A stretch of 64,000 nucleotides of DNA from Nodosilinea sp. PGN35 (GCF_029109325.1 NZ_JAQKQJ010000023.1:1-64000); one strand, 5' to 3'. Shown: positions 7,082 to 15,904, counted from the stretch's first letter. Program-made: numbers and translations. Notes: generated from the sequence alone by a model not told the origin.

Positions 7082-8267
7082 AGTACTTTTCCAAAGACAA
7101 CAGCGACCAAAACCAGCGCCAGCGCAGCAGCAGCGCCAGCAGCGCCAGGGTGCCCAGGGCGATCGCCGCCAGGCGGTTTTGGGTAGAGTGCTCAAACCCG
7201 CCCAAGTAGTGCGACCCCAGCAGCAGCGCGTGGACGACCACCAAGACAAAAACTGGCAGACTCAGCAGATGCAGTCGCCGCCACTGGACACCCAGGTAGC
7301 GCTGAGCCTGGTCAAAACTGGTCAGCGCCAGGGGCGTCATCAGTCCAAAGGCCACGATGCCGGCCCAGCCGCCCACTTGCAGCCTGGGCAGCAAAAAGGG
7401 CAGCGCCAGCGGGTTCCAGCCCATGGTGACCATATGGCCAAGATGGGCCACCGAGAGCACAAATGCGCCTACCCCCAGGGCGCGGCGGTAGATTAGCAGC
7501 GGTGCCCACAGATGGCTAACGGGGCGAGCAATCAGGGCTAAAACCAGGCACACCAGCGCACCGTGCCCGGTTAGATCGACGCTGCCGCTGCCCCTAAAGA
7601 CGGTGAGCAGGCCAATGATGAGCGTAATCCAGCCGCCGAGGCGAAAGAGCTGCCCCCGCCGGTCGCTGCTGACCCATCCCGTGGAGACCCCAACTCCCAG
7701 CATCATGGGTAGGGTGCCGAGGCCAAAGGCCAGCATGGTAGCTCCGCCCGCCCAGGGGTCAGTGGTTTCTGCCGCTTTGAGCTGAGCCGCGTACAAAAAA
7801 CCGCAGGGAATCAGCCCCCAGGCCAGCCCCAGCAGCAGCGGCGTCCAGCGCTGGGGGTTGAGCGAGAGGGTCTGCATGGCGCGGCTGAGGCGATCGTGCA
7901 GGCCGGCCATGGGGTTGAGAAAAGGCACCTTGGGCGTGTGCTGGGGGCTGATTTGAGCCAGCCCGAACCAGATCAGCAGCAGCCCGGTAACAACGGCAAC
8001 GCCCTGCCGCAGCGGACTGCCAATGCCAGCCATCTGCCCGCTGGCCACCAGCACCGAGCCCAGCGCTCCGATGCCAAGGCCGACCAGAGCGTAGCTGATT
8101 AGCCGACCGAGGTTGAGCAGCAGGTGAAACGAAACGTGCTGCCAACGGCTGGGCATTGCAGCAGACTGAGACAGCGAAAAGGCGACCGTGAGGGGGCCGC
8201 ACATGCCCAGGCAGTGGCCAAAACTGCCTAAAAAGCCAACGCTAGCAATGAGCAACAGGTCTAGCAT
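7062..8267 (-). CDS. SafE/TauE-type transporter fused to a ferric-reductase-like membrane domain
   Basis: A polytopic membrane protein of 401 residues. The N-terminal half (1-230) matches the SafE/DsbD_2 type, with GHCLGMCGPL near residue 17 (two Cys in the first helix) and the matching WGLIPCGFLYAA in the second repeat, as in CcdA/DsbD-like redox or copper transport proteins. The C-terminal half (about 240-390) resembles the ferric reductase-like transmembrane fold, with haem-ligand-like His residues in SVAHLGH and VVVHALLLGSH. Such fusions may move electrons or metal across the membrane; the substrate is inferred. It is the first gene of a two-gene operon with the secreted protein downstream. 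Confidence 0.75.
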   Translation of the reverse strand: MLDLLLIASVGFLGSFGHCLGMCGPLTVAFSLSQSAAMPSRWQHVSFHLLLNLGRLISYALVGLGIGALGSVLVASGQMAGIGSPLRQGVAVVTGLLLIWFGLAQISPQHTPKVPFLNPMAGLHDRLSRAMQTLSLNPQRWTPLLLGLAWGLIPCGFLYAAQLKAAETTDPWAGGATMLAFGLGTLPMMLGVGVSTGWVSSDRRGQLFRLGGWITLIIGLLTVFRGSGSVDLTGHGALVCLVLALIARPVSHLWAPLLIYRRALGVGAFVLSVAHLGHMVTMGWNPLALPFLLPRLQVGGWAGIVAFGLMTPLALTSFDQAQRYLGVQWRRLHLLSLPVFVLVVVHALLLGSHYLGGFEHSTQNRLAAIALGTLALLALLLRWRWFWSLLSLEKYYVSAKH

Positions 8268-8386
8268 TCCAGGGATAAAGCGCAGGCAGATTTTTTAGAG
8301 TAACACCCTACTTTGTCCGACGTCCTTAGACCGCCTGTCTGTTGACGTACAGCCATAGTCACCTGGATTGGGATAATCAGAAGCTT

Positions 8387-8453
8387 TAGAAACGTTTGAA
8401 CGTTCAAACGTTTCTAGGGAAACTGTCCTAACCAGACTGGCTACAGCTATAAC
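8387..8453. repeat. Dispersed repeat, copy 2, with a perfect 30-bp palindrome
   Basis: Bases 8387-8416 form a perfect palindrome centred on GAACGTTC, flanked by AAACGTTT arms. It is followed by AGGGAAACTGTCCTAACC and GACTGGCTACAGCTATA. The latter segment reappears at 29912-29954 and, diverged, near 4560-4615. Confidence 0.75.
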
Positions 8454-8467
8454 GTCAGAACCTGGGC

Positions 8468-9655
8468 TCAATCGCGGGGACGCGGGACTCGCAGCCGGGG
8501 CGATCGCGGCGTTTTTAGCAACTCGCGCCAGAGCTGTTCGTAGCGTTGGGCCATTACCTGGGCGGTAAACTCAGCTGCCGCCACGGCGCGGCCCTGCTGA
8601 CCCAGGCGATCGCGCAGGGCTGCATCGGCTTTGAGTTGGCGCAGGGCGTGGGCCAAACCCGTCACGTCATTTTTTTCAACCACAAGCCCGGTTTGACCCG
8701 CCAGCACCGCTTCAGGCACACTGCCCACCCGCGTGCCAACCACGGGCCGAGCCGCCAGCATCGCCTCTACGATCGCCAGGGGAAAGCCCTCAGAGCGCGA
8801 GGGCAGCACAAAAATATCCACCTCGGGCAGGTACTGGCGCGGGTCATCGACCCACCCCGGCAGCGAGATGCGATCGCCCAAACCCAGCTCTAGAGCCAGC
8901 TGCTCCAGCGCTGGGCGCTCGGCCCCATCGCCCCAAATGGTGAGGTGGGTATCGTCTACCTGGGCGATCGCGCGCAGCAAGACATCGTAGCCCTTCATGG
9001 CGTCTAGTCGGCCCACACTGCCCACCCTCAGCCGGGAGTGCTGCCCACCCGGCGGGGGAGCAGACGGCATCCCTCGGTCGGGCACCCCGTTGGGCACCGA
9101 CTGTACCGTATGGCGGCCCAGGGCGTAGAAATCTTCCATGCGCCGGGCCGAGGCCTCACCCACCGCCACGTGAGCATCGACCCGCAGCGACAGGGCGCGA
9201 GTGCGCCACAGCTCCAGGGCATCGGTGGTGCGCAGGGGCAGCTGATCGACCCGCACCACCCGCGCCTGGGGCAGGGTGAGGGCCGCCGTTAGCCCTACCG
9301 CCCCGGCCCAGGGGGTGCAGAGATTGAGGTGCACAATATCGGGGCGCAGCCGATGCAGGGTGGCGAGGTGGGCGGCCAGCGATGGTCTTTGACCGGCCTT
9401 CGGCCATCGCACCCCCGTGGGTGGCAACACTACCGCTTCTGCACCGGGCCGCTGCCGGGCGATCGCACCCACTACGGCCTCGGCAACGCCCAGCACCGTA
9501 ACGGCAATATCTGGCGACACCGCTGCCACCAGATGGCCCAGGCTAAACTCCGCCCCCCCCATTCCTTCAGAGTCGGTATAGACCACAACGTGCAGCGGCG
9601 GACGGTTTACAGGAATGGGCGCTAACGCCCCTGCTAGGTCATTACCCTTGTCCAT
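8468..9655 (-). CDS. Glycosyltransferase family 4 protein
   Basis: A GT-B fold retaining glycosyltransferase of 395 residues. The N-terminal Rossmann half has a GGAEFSLGHL loop near residue 33, typical of GT4 enzymes that bind the acceptor and donor phosphates. The C-terminal half has VGRLDAMKGYDVLL, WGDGAERPALEQ, and the donor-binding segment FVLPSRSEGFPLAIVEAMLAARPVVGTRVGSVPE with the E-X7-E pattern. Such enzymes build exopolysaccharide, lipopolysaccharide or glycolipids; donor and acceptor are unknown. Its start overlaps the end of the upstream endonuclease III gene by 14 bp, so the two are co-transcribed despite unrelated functions. Confidence 0.88.
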   Translation of the reverse strand: MDKGNDLAGALAPIPVNRPPLHVVVYTDSEGMGGAEFSLGHLVAAVSPDIAVTVLGVAEAVVGAIARQRPGAEAVVLPPTGVRWPKAGQRPSLAAHLATLHRLRPDIVHLNLCTPWAGAVGLTAALTLPQARVVRVDQLPLRTTDALELWRTRALSLRVDAHVAVGEASARRMEDFYALGRHTVQSVPNGVPDRGMPSAPPPGGQHSRLRVGSVGRLDAMKGYDVLLRAIAQVDDTHLTIWGDGAERPALEQLALELGLGDRISLPGWVDDPRQYLPEVDIFVLPSRSEGFPLAIVEAMLAARPVVGTRVGSVPEAVLAGQTGLVVEKNDVTGLAHALRQLKADAALRDRLGQQGRAVAAAEFTAQVMAQRYEQLWRELLKTPRSPRLRVPRPRD

Positions 9656-10355
9656 CGGGGCCTTGTCCGTAGGGGCAGAGGTGCAAGACAGCGCAGCGAT
9701 CGCAGGCCGGTTTTTTGTAGAAGCAGCAGCGCTGGCCGTGGAGCATCATCACCTCGTGGTGGTCGTAGACCTGCTGGGCTGTCCAGTCTTCGGGCAGCAG
9801 GGCTTCGAGCAGGGCGTGGGCGGGGCCGACGGCAGTGGTTGGGGCAATCAGCCCCAGGCGCTGGGCGACCCGGTGGTGGTGGCTATCCACCGGCAGGGCG
9901 CGACCGCGCAGGTGGCTAAAGCACAGCACCGCCGCGCTGGTCTTGGGCCCCACGCCGGGCAGGGCCTCGAGCCAGGCGCGGGCCTCGGGTACCGGCAGCT
10001 CTTGCAAAAAGTCGAGAGACCAATCGCCTCCGGTTTTTTCGCCCACCAACCGCAGCACCTGCTGAATCCGGGGCGCTTTTTGCTCGGGCCAGGTGCAGGG
10101 GGCGATGGCCCTCTCCACCGCCGCCGTGGGCGCATCGCGCACCGCCTCCCAGGTGGGAAACTGGGCCACCAGCTGCTTAAAGGCGCGGCCCGAGTCGCGG
10201 TTTTTGGTGCGGTGGGAGAGCAGCGACGACACCAGCTCACTCAGCGGGTCGAGGCTGTGGAAGTAGGGAATGGGGCAGCCGTACTCAGCACAGAGGCGAT
10301 CGTGAACGGCGATCGCCCTGGGCCGCTGCGCCAGATCAAGGGTTGGACGCGCCAA
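9642..10355 (-). CDS. nth: Endonuclease III-type DNA glycosylase
   Basis: The 237-residue product is a HhH-GPD base-excision repair enzyme. The helix-hairpin-helix LPGVGPKTSAAV holds the catalytic Lys (K138), and VDSHHHRV holds the catalytic Asp (D157). The C-terminal iron-sulfur motif is C211-X6-C218-X2-C221-X5-C227, exactly the Nth pattern. These enzymes remove oxidised pyrimidines and nick the abasic site. The His-rich sequence after D157 and the relatively long N-terminus are slightly unusual, so a close Nth paralogue is possible. It is the promoter-proximal gene of a pair with the glycosyltransferase. Confidence 0.88.
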   Translation of the reverse strand: MARPTLDLAQRPRAIAVHDRLCAEYGCPIPYFHSLDPLSELVSSLLSHRTKNRDSGRAFKQLVAQFPTWEAVRDAPTAAVERAIAPCTWPEQKAPRIQQVLRLVGEKTGGDWSLDFLQELPVPEARAWLEALPGVGPKTSAAVLCFSHLRGRALPVDSHHHRVAQRLGLIAPTTAVGPAHALLEALLPEDWTAQQVYDHHEVMMLHGQRCCFYKKPACDRCAVLHLCPYGQGPDGQG

Positions 10356-10553
10356 ATCTCGGCTCCTGCTCGCTTTATCTAGCAGTCTAACCAGTCGAGA
10401 TCAGCGGGCGGGGGCAAATCATCCCTAGGTTAGAGGGGGCCAACGGTGGAGTTGTGGGGCAGCCAATGACCTCGAACTCCTACCAATCACCTCTGTACTG
10501 TCTACACCAGTGTAGTGCTGTGCAGCTGACCACCAGAAATGTTTGCTTAGCCA

Positions 10554-10901
10554 CTACAGAAGCAGCGGCTCAATTTTTGCCTGCACCTCCTCGACAATAA
10601 TTTTTGGCACAGCCTCAACGAACTCAACACCACAGGCCTTCCAGTCTAAGCACTTAATTTGATCAACAAGAATTACCCTTTGAATCTGTAGTTCAGCAGG
10701 CAAGACAACTTCAAAGGGATAGCCTTTTTGCTGCCTAGTGACAGGCATAAACAGTGCTAGAGAACTTTTTGCATTGTAGCTACGCGGTGAAAGCACAAAA
10801 GCCGGTCGATGCCCCCGTTGCTCATGACCTTTCGTCGGATCGAAATCCAAGTAGACAATGTGCCCCCGGTCTGGGATATAGCGATTGGCTGGAGCTACCA
10901 A
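10554..10901 (-). CDS. mazF: MazF/PemK-type mRNA interferase toxin
   Basis: The 115-residue product has the MazF barrel features: RGHIVYLDFDPTKGHEQRGHRPAFVLSP at residues 12-39 with the catalytic region Arg and the GHEQRG loop, then LFMPVTRQQKGYPFEVVLP, and ILVDQIKCLDW containing the conserved DQ(I/V)K. MazF toxins cleave single-stranded RNA at short sequences. The gene overlaps the upstream antitoxin gene by 7 bp. All key positions appear intact, so the toxin is probably active. Confidence 0.9.
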   Translation of the reverse strand: MVAPANRYIPDRGHIVYLDFDPTKGHEQRGHRPAFVLSPRSYNAKSSLALFMPVTRQQKGYPFEVVLPAELQIQRVILVDQIKCLDWKACGVEFVEAVPKIIVEEVQAKIEPLLL

Positions 10902-11137
10902 ACTTCGTTCCCCACAGCAGCTCCACTCTCAACCTCGGCATGCAGGTTTTCTGATGTAATAGCAGAAACCAATTCTTCCAAGCAATAGCGCCTACGGTTT
11001 CTAGGCTTGATCACTAGACTGCCGTCAACTATCAAAAGATCGACCTCAACACCTTCAGCTAGCTGAATCTCTTTGACTACATGCTGAGGAATCCGAACGG
11101 CTAAACTGTTTCCCCACCTGGCAACTGTTGCAACCAT
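10895..11137 (-). CDS. mazE: MazE-type antitoxin
   Basis: The 80-residue product begins with the AbrB-like swapped-hairpin domain typical of MazE: ARWGNSLAVRIPQHVVKEIQLAEGVEVDLLIVDGSLVIKP. The C-terminal 35 residues are acidic and would bind MazF. It precedes mazF and overlaps it by 7 bp, the usual antitoxin-first order. MazE dimers normally repress their own promoter, here expected in the spacer above 11137. Confidence 0.9.
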   Translation of the reverse strand: MVATVARWGNSLAVRIPQHVVKEIQLAEGVEVDLLIVDGSLVIKPRNRRRYCLEELVSAITSENLHAEVESGAAVGNEVW

Positions 11138-11672
11138 GGGCTGAGCCTTCCATCTTAATTATTAAATCACTGCATTCTATAGCGGTTCTCGGACGGATGC
11201 ATTACAGCAAGAGCTTTGCTGAATCAGCATTACCGGCCTTGCAGCCTACTTTGTGCTAGCGAGAGCACGATCAATCTCTCAAGGGAGTAGATACAGAGTA
11301 TCTACATCACAATCATAGCGACCTAGCAGAACCTTAGCAGTGTCTGAAGGCAACGAGAAGCCCGCTATGTTGTCGGGGCCGCAGCGCTATACCAATTGGC
11401 TATGCCGCTGGCGCGGCACCCCAAAGGATGAAAATCGTAGGGTGCATCCGCACAGCGATGCACCATTGCCAAGGCTAATTCCCAGGGCAATGTCTCGCTA
11501 AGCAGGTCTTGAAAATTTTTGGCCTGTCATGCTCTGCCAATGGAAAGATGCTGCTCCGGCCTGGGGTGCTTAGGATGCGATCGAGGTGACGTTTGGCACA
11601 GACGCTTGCCTGCAATGTTGCCCGGCCACAGCCGTGGTTCGGCCTTTGGCGATCTCTAGAAAACATAGTCCT
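11138..11672. other. Intergenic region with a small inverted repeat
   Basis: The 535 bp between mazE and the cupin gene hold no convincing gene. An inverted repeat GGTGCATC (11441-11448) and GATGCACC (11457-11464), preceded by GTAG, is a common cyanobacterial spacer repeat. The mazEF promoter should lie close to 11140-11200 and the cupin promoter near 11600-11660. Confidence 0.4.
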
Positions 11673-12008
11673 ATGAGCGATACCACCATCATCAAAGTTA
11701 CTTCCGAGGCCGCACCGACCGGGGCCATGGGGCAAAAGCACCTGGCCCTGAGCAAAAAGATGGCCATGCGGTTGTGGGAAAACGAGCAGCCCGGTGAGGC
11801 TAAACCCGAGACCCAGCGGCCCTACGAGGCGATCGGCTACGTAATTGAGGGGCGGGCTGAGCTCCACATTGAAGGGCAGATGGTGGTGCTCGAACCCGGC
11901 AACTCCTGGGTCGTCCCCGAGGGTGCCTCCCACACCTACAAAATTTTGGCTCCCTTCACCGCCGTTGAGGTGACGACACCCCCCGCCGTGGTGCAGGGGC
12001 GCAGCTAA
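11673..12008 (+). CDS. Cupin-domain protein
   Basis: The 111-residue product is a single small beta barrel. Its centre, GYVIEGRAELHIEGQMVVLEPGNSWVVPEGASHTYKI (about residues 50-86), fits cupin motifs 1 and 2, with E and H residues available for metal binding. Many such proteins bind metal and a small sugar or aromatic ligand. I use ATG 11673, since the sequence upstream in frame looks non-coding. Its stop overlaps the start of the next gene by 1 bp, implying translational coupling with the epimerase-like enzyme and a possible shared sugar substrate. Confidence 0.8.
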   Translation: MSDTTIIKVTSEAAPTGAMGQKHLALSKKMAMRLWENEQPGEAKPETQRPYEAIGYVIEGRAELHIEGQMVVLEPGNSWVVPEGASHTYKILAPFTAVEVTTPPAVVQGRS

Positions 12009-12940
12009 TGGCACTGGAAACCGCAGAGCAAACCCACCTTTTAACCCTGGAGAATGCCGAGATTACGCTGACTATTCGGCCCGATCTAGGGGGGCGCATC
12101 GATCAGCTAGAGGACAGGCAGACGAGCCATCGCTGGCTCTGGCACCCGCCCGATTATGAACCTGGCGCGGCGCGATCGCTGGCGGTTGGAGCCTGCTTCG
12201 ACGATCACTGGACGGGAGGGTGGGATGAGGTGTTTCCCAACGATGCCGCTGGTGAGTTTCGAGGGCGGAGCCTGGCTGACCACGGCGAGCTGTGGTCGCA
12301 GCCCTGGGAAATTTTAGAGCGATCGCCCCTCAGCGTCACCCTGGGCTACCAGTGCCAGACGGTACCTGTGCAGGTCAAAAAGACCATACAGCTCCATGCC
12401 CACAGGCCCGAGGCCAGCCTCACCTACTGGTTTCAGAACCAGTCAGAGGAGCAAATTCCGTTTTTGTTTAAGCACCACGCCGCGATCGCCATCGAGGCGG
12501 GCGATCAAATTCTTTTGCCCGACTGTTGGGTAGAGCCTGCATTTTTAGAGTTCAGCAAAATCATTGGCCAGCCGGGCAAGACGCGCTTTCCCCACGCCGT
12601 TGGGGCCGGGGGCGAGGCGGTCGATCTGCGGGTTGTGCCGCCAGCGTCGTCGCAGCTGCAAGAGTTTTACTACGCCTCTGAGCTATCTGCGGGGTGCTGC
12701 GGCCTGCGCCATCAGCGCACTGGGTCGTCTCTGCTGATGACCTTTGACACCGCCGATTTTCCCTACGTGTGGATGTTTCAAAGCTACGGCGGGTGGCGAA
12801 ACCACTACGCGCTTGTAGTCGAGCCCTGCACCACCCTACCCTCGGATTTAGCAACGGCGTGCCGCAACGGCACCGCCGCCCTGCTCCAACCCCAGGAGCG
12901 CCAGCGCCGTCGGCTCACCCTGCAATTACGGCGCGATTGA
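12008..12940 (+). CDS. Aldose-1-epimerase-like (galactose mutarotase fold) protein
   Basis: The 310-residue product has a beta-sandwich pattern of the galactose mutarotase superfamily: an early strand LGGRIDQLEDRQTSHRWLW, an FKHHAAIAIEAGDQI segment carrying the likely substrate-contacting His pair near residue 157, and a late strand with YALVVEPCTTLP supplying a conserved Glu. It may interconvert anomers of a hexose or bind a sugar without catalysis. Start and stop are well defined by the 1-bp overlap with the cupin gene. Exact substrate is unknown. Confidence 0.78.
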   Translation: MALETAEQTHLLTLENAEITLTIRPDLGGRIDQLEDRQTSHRWLWHPPDYEPGAARSLAVGACFDDHWTGGWDEVFPNDAAGEFRGRSLADHGELWSQPWEILERSPLSVTLGYQCQTVPVQVKKTIQLHAHRPEASLTYWFQNQSEEQIPFLFKHHAAIAIEAGDQILLPDCWVEPAFLEFSKIIGQPGKTRFPHAVGAGGEAVDLRVVPPASSQLQEFYYASELSAGCCGLRHQRTGSSLLMTFDTADFPYVWMFQSYGGWRNHYALVVEPCTTLPSDLATACRNGTAALLQPQERQRRRLTLQLRRD

Positions 12941-12943
12941 TTT

Positions 12944-13810
12944 TTACCCCAGACGGTGGCCGGGGTGGTTGCGGTGGTTAGCGATCAAGTGGTTGAGATC
13001 CTGCTGCATGCGGTGGCGCACCTGCCCATAGCAGGCCTCCACGTAGGTGCGATCGCGCGCCGCCTCTGCCCCATAGTGCTCAAAGTAGATCGGCGCGCCC
13101 ACCCGCGTGGCGATGGGATGGGGCCAGGGAATATTCGGCAGTGGCCCAAAGGCAATCCCCCAGGGCAGGCCCAGGTAGACCGGAAACACCTCTGGGTCAA
13201 CCCCCAGCAGCCAGGGCATGCCCCACTCGTGCAGCCGCTCCACCAAAGGATACAGGTCGGCCAGCACCACCAGCGTTTCGTGGGCACCCCACGACACCAC
13301 CGGCACAATCGGCAGGTGGCGCTGAAGGGCGATTTTAATAAACCCCTTGCGATCGCCCAGACAGATCTGCCCCCGCTGGCTAAAGGGGCGAAACACATCC
13401 TGCGCCCCGCCCGGATACACCAGCACGCTGGCTTTGCGATCGAGGGCGGCCAGGGTGGTCTTAGGGTGGGCGGCGATCGCCCCCGCCTGCTCGGCCATCT
13501 CGGCCAGCGCTGGGGCCACGGCCCACACCTTGGGGTGCATCAGCCCGTAGACGAGGCGATCGGTGCCAAACCGCCGCACCCAGTCGTAGACCATCATGAA
13601 CATGTCGGGGGCCGCCAGGCCGCCGTTGTGAGAGCCCACCAGCATCACCTGACCCGCTGGGATCTGCTCCCACCCCTCGGTCTGTACGTAAAAGTAGTGC
13701 TCGTAGAGCCAGGCCCAAAACGGCTGAAAGGCTTCGATAAACTGAGGATCGCGGCGATCGAGTGACCAACCCGGCTTTTGCACTCCTCTAGGCCCGTAAT
13801 TCCCTATCAA
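12944..13810 (-). CDS. Lysophospholipid/diacylglycerol acyltransferase family protein
   Basis: The 288-residue product carries the acyltransferase motifs HX4D as SHNGGLAAPD near residue 60 and VYPGGAQDVFRPF near residue 132, in the style of MGAT/DGAT2-like enzymes (family LPLAT). These transfer an acyl group from acyl-CoA or acyl-ACP to glycerolipid acceptors at the membrane. There is no clear membrane helix, so it is probably peripheral. It converges with the epimerase gene, with only 3 bp between the stops. Substrate is not predictable; wax ester or triacylglycerol synthesis is one option. Confidence 0.82.
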   Translation of the reverse strand: MIGNYGPRGVQKPGWSLDRRDPQFIEAFQPFWAWLYEHYFYVQTEGWEQIPAGQVMLVGSHNGGLAAPDMFMMVYDWVRRFGTDRLVYGLMHPKVWAVAPALAEMAEQAGAIAAHPKTTLAALDRKASVLVYPGGAQDVFRPFSQRGQICLGDRKGFIKIALQRHLPIVPVVSWGAHETLVVLADLYPLVERLHEWGMPWLLGVDPEVFPVYLGLPWGIAFGPLPNIPWPHPIATRVGAPIYFEHYGAEAARDRTYVEACYGQVRHRMQQDLNHLIANHRNHPGHRLG

Positions 13811-13871
13811 ACAACTATTTCTCCCGCACTTTAGGAGAATTCATTGTATTACTAAACGCTGCGCTTGGTGC

Positions 13872-13997
13872 GCTAAGTAGGAAGACGTAACCACCCATAA
13901 GACTGGGTAGGTTGGGTTGAGGCACAAAACCCCAACACCCGCATGGGTTACGCTATCGCTAACCCATCCTACATTTGAATCAGTCCACCTACTTAGA
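13872..13997. repeat. MITE-like element with nested inverted repeats
   Basis: Imperfect terminal inverted repeats CTAAGTAGGAAGAC (13872) and its counterpart GTCCACCTACTTAG (about 13983) enclose the inner motif GTAGGTTGGGTTGAGG and the inverted pair GGGTTACGC/GCTAACCC. No coding capacity is seen. The GTAGGTTGGGTTG part is shared with the element at 30101-30179. Confidence 0.55.
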
Positions 13998-14055
13998 CCG
14001 AGAAACGTTCTAAAGAAACTAGAGAACTGAGTGCGATGGCAGCAGAAATCAAGGA

Positions 14056-14646
14056 TTAGCTCGCTGAATCCGGTTTCCACAACCATTGCTGATTGCATTT
14101 TGGGCACTTGACGGTCAATGACCCCAGATTACTGGGGCTACGAAGTTTCTGACCACATGATGGGCAGTGAACAACGATCATGATCGGAATCGGGCGTTGG
14201 GCTAGATCAGCAGCATATTCATAGGCGACTCGAATCCACTGCTGCTGATTGCCGCTTTCCATGCAATCGATGTTTATCCAGTCAGGTTCTAAGGTCAAAG
14301 CCTCGTTTCCCTCAGGGCATTGACCACCGCTCGCAATCGCCGCATCATAATGAATCCTTGGCAGTCGAATGAGAAACCTATATCTAACATAAGCTGCGAA
14401 TATAATCCCGCTTTGCACTAAGAACGACTCATCATAGGGAGGAAATCTCTCTAAAATGCCGCCATTTATAGAAAAAACCGTCGAATCTCGCAAATCTAAA
14501 GGCAGAATATTCCTTAAAGATTGCAGAATCTCAGAATCGGGATGGTATGCACCAAAGCCCTGCACATTTAGAATTTTCTTATTTAATGGATGGGAAGAAA
14601 TTTGGTCAAACTCTTTGACTATACGTTCAGCAGAATATAGACTCAC
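14056..14646 (-). CDS. Unrecognised protein with a C-terminal zinc ribbon (196 aa)
   Basis: The C-terminus holds CPSCGQKLRSPSNLGSLTVKC split as C-P-S-C and C-P-K-C, two CXXC pairs about 18 residues apart (about residues 160-183), a zinc ribbon similar to those that begin with MJ0042-type or DUF-like zinc fingers. The N-terminal 150 residues contain conserved-looking aromatic and Asp residues but no known domain. The start is a GTG at 14646 with AGGAA upstream. Lower GC than its neighbours and absence of partners suggest accessory DNA. No function is assigned. Confidence 0.55.
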   Translation of the reverse strand: MSLYSAERIVKEFDQISSHPLNKKILNVQGFGAYHPDSEILQSLRNILPLDLRDSTVFSINGGILERFPPYDESFLVQSGIIFAAYVRYRFLIRLPRIHYDAAIASGGQCPEGNEALTLEPDWINIDCMESGNQQQWIRVAYEYAADLAQRPIPIMIVVHCPSCGQKLRSPSNLGSLTVKCPKCNQQWLWKPDSAS

Positions 14647-14723
14647 AGGCTTAAATTCCTAGGTACACAAAGGAGGACTCTGCGCGAAGTTTCTTGAAAG
14701 TAAGAAATGCTGTTATGTCTGCT

Positions 14724-14754
14724 CTAAATAAAAACGCCCCAGAGTTCTGGGGCG
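14724..14754 (-). terminator. Rho-independent terminator of psbA
   Basis: Read on the minus strand, a perfect hairpin with arms CGCCCCAGA and TCTGGGGCG (14735-14754) is followed by a T-rich run TTTTTATTT. It lies about 65 bp after the psbA stop. Confidence 0.9.
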
Positions 14755-14818
14755 CTTCAAACCTTCATTCGACCTATTCACAGGATGGGCGAGGCGCTAA
14801 CCTCGCCCAGAGTTGCAT

Positions 14819-15904
14819 CTAACCGAGAATTGCAGGAGCCTGCAACACCACGGGGGTAGCCTCACCGGCAGAAGCCAGGTCGAGGGGGAAGTTGTGAGCA
14901 TTGCGCTCGTGCATCACTTCCATACCCAGGTTCGCCCGGTTGATCACATCCGCCCAGGTGCCAATCACCCGACCCTGAGAATCCAGAATGGACTGGTTGA
15001 AGTTGAACCCGTTCAGGTTGAACGCCATGGTGCTGATGCCCAGGGACGTGAACCAGATGCCAATCACAGGCCACGCGCCCAGGAAGAAGTGCAGGCTGCG
15101 GCTGTTGTTGAAGCTGGCGTATTGGAAAATGAGACGACCGAAGTAGCCGTGGGCCGCAACGATGTTGTAGGTCTCTTCTTCCTGGCCAAACTTGTAGCCG
15201 TAGTTCTGCGACTCGCTCTCGGTGGTCTCACGCACCAGTGAGGAGGTGACGAGAGAACCGTGCATGGCGGAGAACAGCGAACCACCGAACACACCGGCTA
15301 CACCCAGCATGTGGAAGGGGTGCATCAGAATGTTGTGCTCAGCCTGGAACACCAGCATGAAGTTGAAGGTACCGGAGATACCCAGGGGCATGCCGTCCGA
15401 GAAGGAGCCCTGACCCAGGGGGTAGATCAGGAACACAGCCACAGCGGCGGACAGAGGCGCGCTGTAGGCGACGCAGATCCAGGGGCGCATGCCCAGGCGG
15501 TAGCTCAGTTCCCACTGGCGACCCATGTAGGCAAAAATGCCGATCAGGAAGTGGAACACGATCAGCTGGTAGGGGCCACCGTTGTACAGCCACTCATCGA
15601 GGGAAGCGGCTTCCCAGATGGGATAGAAGTGCAGACCGATGGCGTTAGACGAGGGCACAACCGCACCGGAGATGATGTTGTTGCCGTACATCAGGGAGCC
15701 TGCTACGGGCTCACGGATGCCGTCGATATCCACCGCAGGAGCGGCGATAAAGGCGATGACGAAGCAGATGGTGGCGGTCAGCAGGGTGGGGATCATCAAC
15801 ACGCCGAACCAGCCCACGTAGAGGCGGTTTTCGGTGCTGGTCACCCACTGACAAAACCGCTCCCATGCTCCCACGTTGTCGCGGGCGCGAAGAGAAGTAG
15901 TCAT
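14819..15904 (-). CDS. psbA: Photosystem II reaction-centre protein D1
   Basis: The 361-residue product is a complete D1 protein with five membrane helices. Recognisable residues include Tyr161 and His190 (electron donor pair), His198 (P680 ligand), Asp170, Glu189, His332, Glu333 and Asp342 (manganese cluster) and a 17-residue C-terminal extension after Ala344, which CtpA would remove. Residue 130 is Gln (IFAYMGRQWE), the form usual in D1:1-type proteins expressed in moderate light rather than the Glu130 high-light form. The gene stands alone, with an AT-rich leader of about 200 bp upstream and a strong terminator downstream. Cyanobacteria usually have several psbA copies. Confidence 0.99.
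   Translation of the reverse strand: MTTSLRARDNVGAWERFCQWVTSTENRLYVGWFGVLMIPTLLTATICFVIAFIAAPAVDIDGIREPVAGSLMYGNNIISGAVVPSSNAIGLHFYPIWEAASLDEWLYNGGPYQLIVFHFLIGIFAYMGRQWELSYRLGMRPWICVAYSAPLSAAVAVFLIYPLGQGSFSDGMPLGISGTFNFMLVFQAEHNILMHPFHMLGVAGVFGGSLFSAMHGSLVTSSLVRETTESESQNYGYKFGQEEETYNIVAAHGYFGRLIFQYASFNNSRSLHFFLGAWPVIGIWFTSLGISTMAFNLNGFNFNQSILDSQGRVIGTWADVINRANLGMEVMHERNAHNFPLDLASAGEATPVVLQAPAILG

Noticed and set aside
11475..12014. Minus-strand frame over the cupin gene
   Set aside because: Antisense to a well-supported cupin coupled to the next gene.
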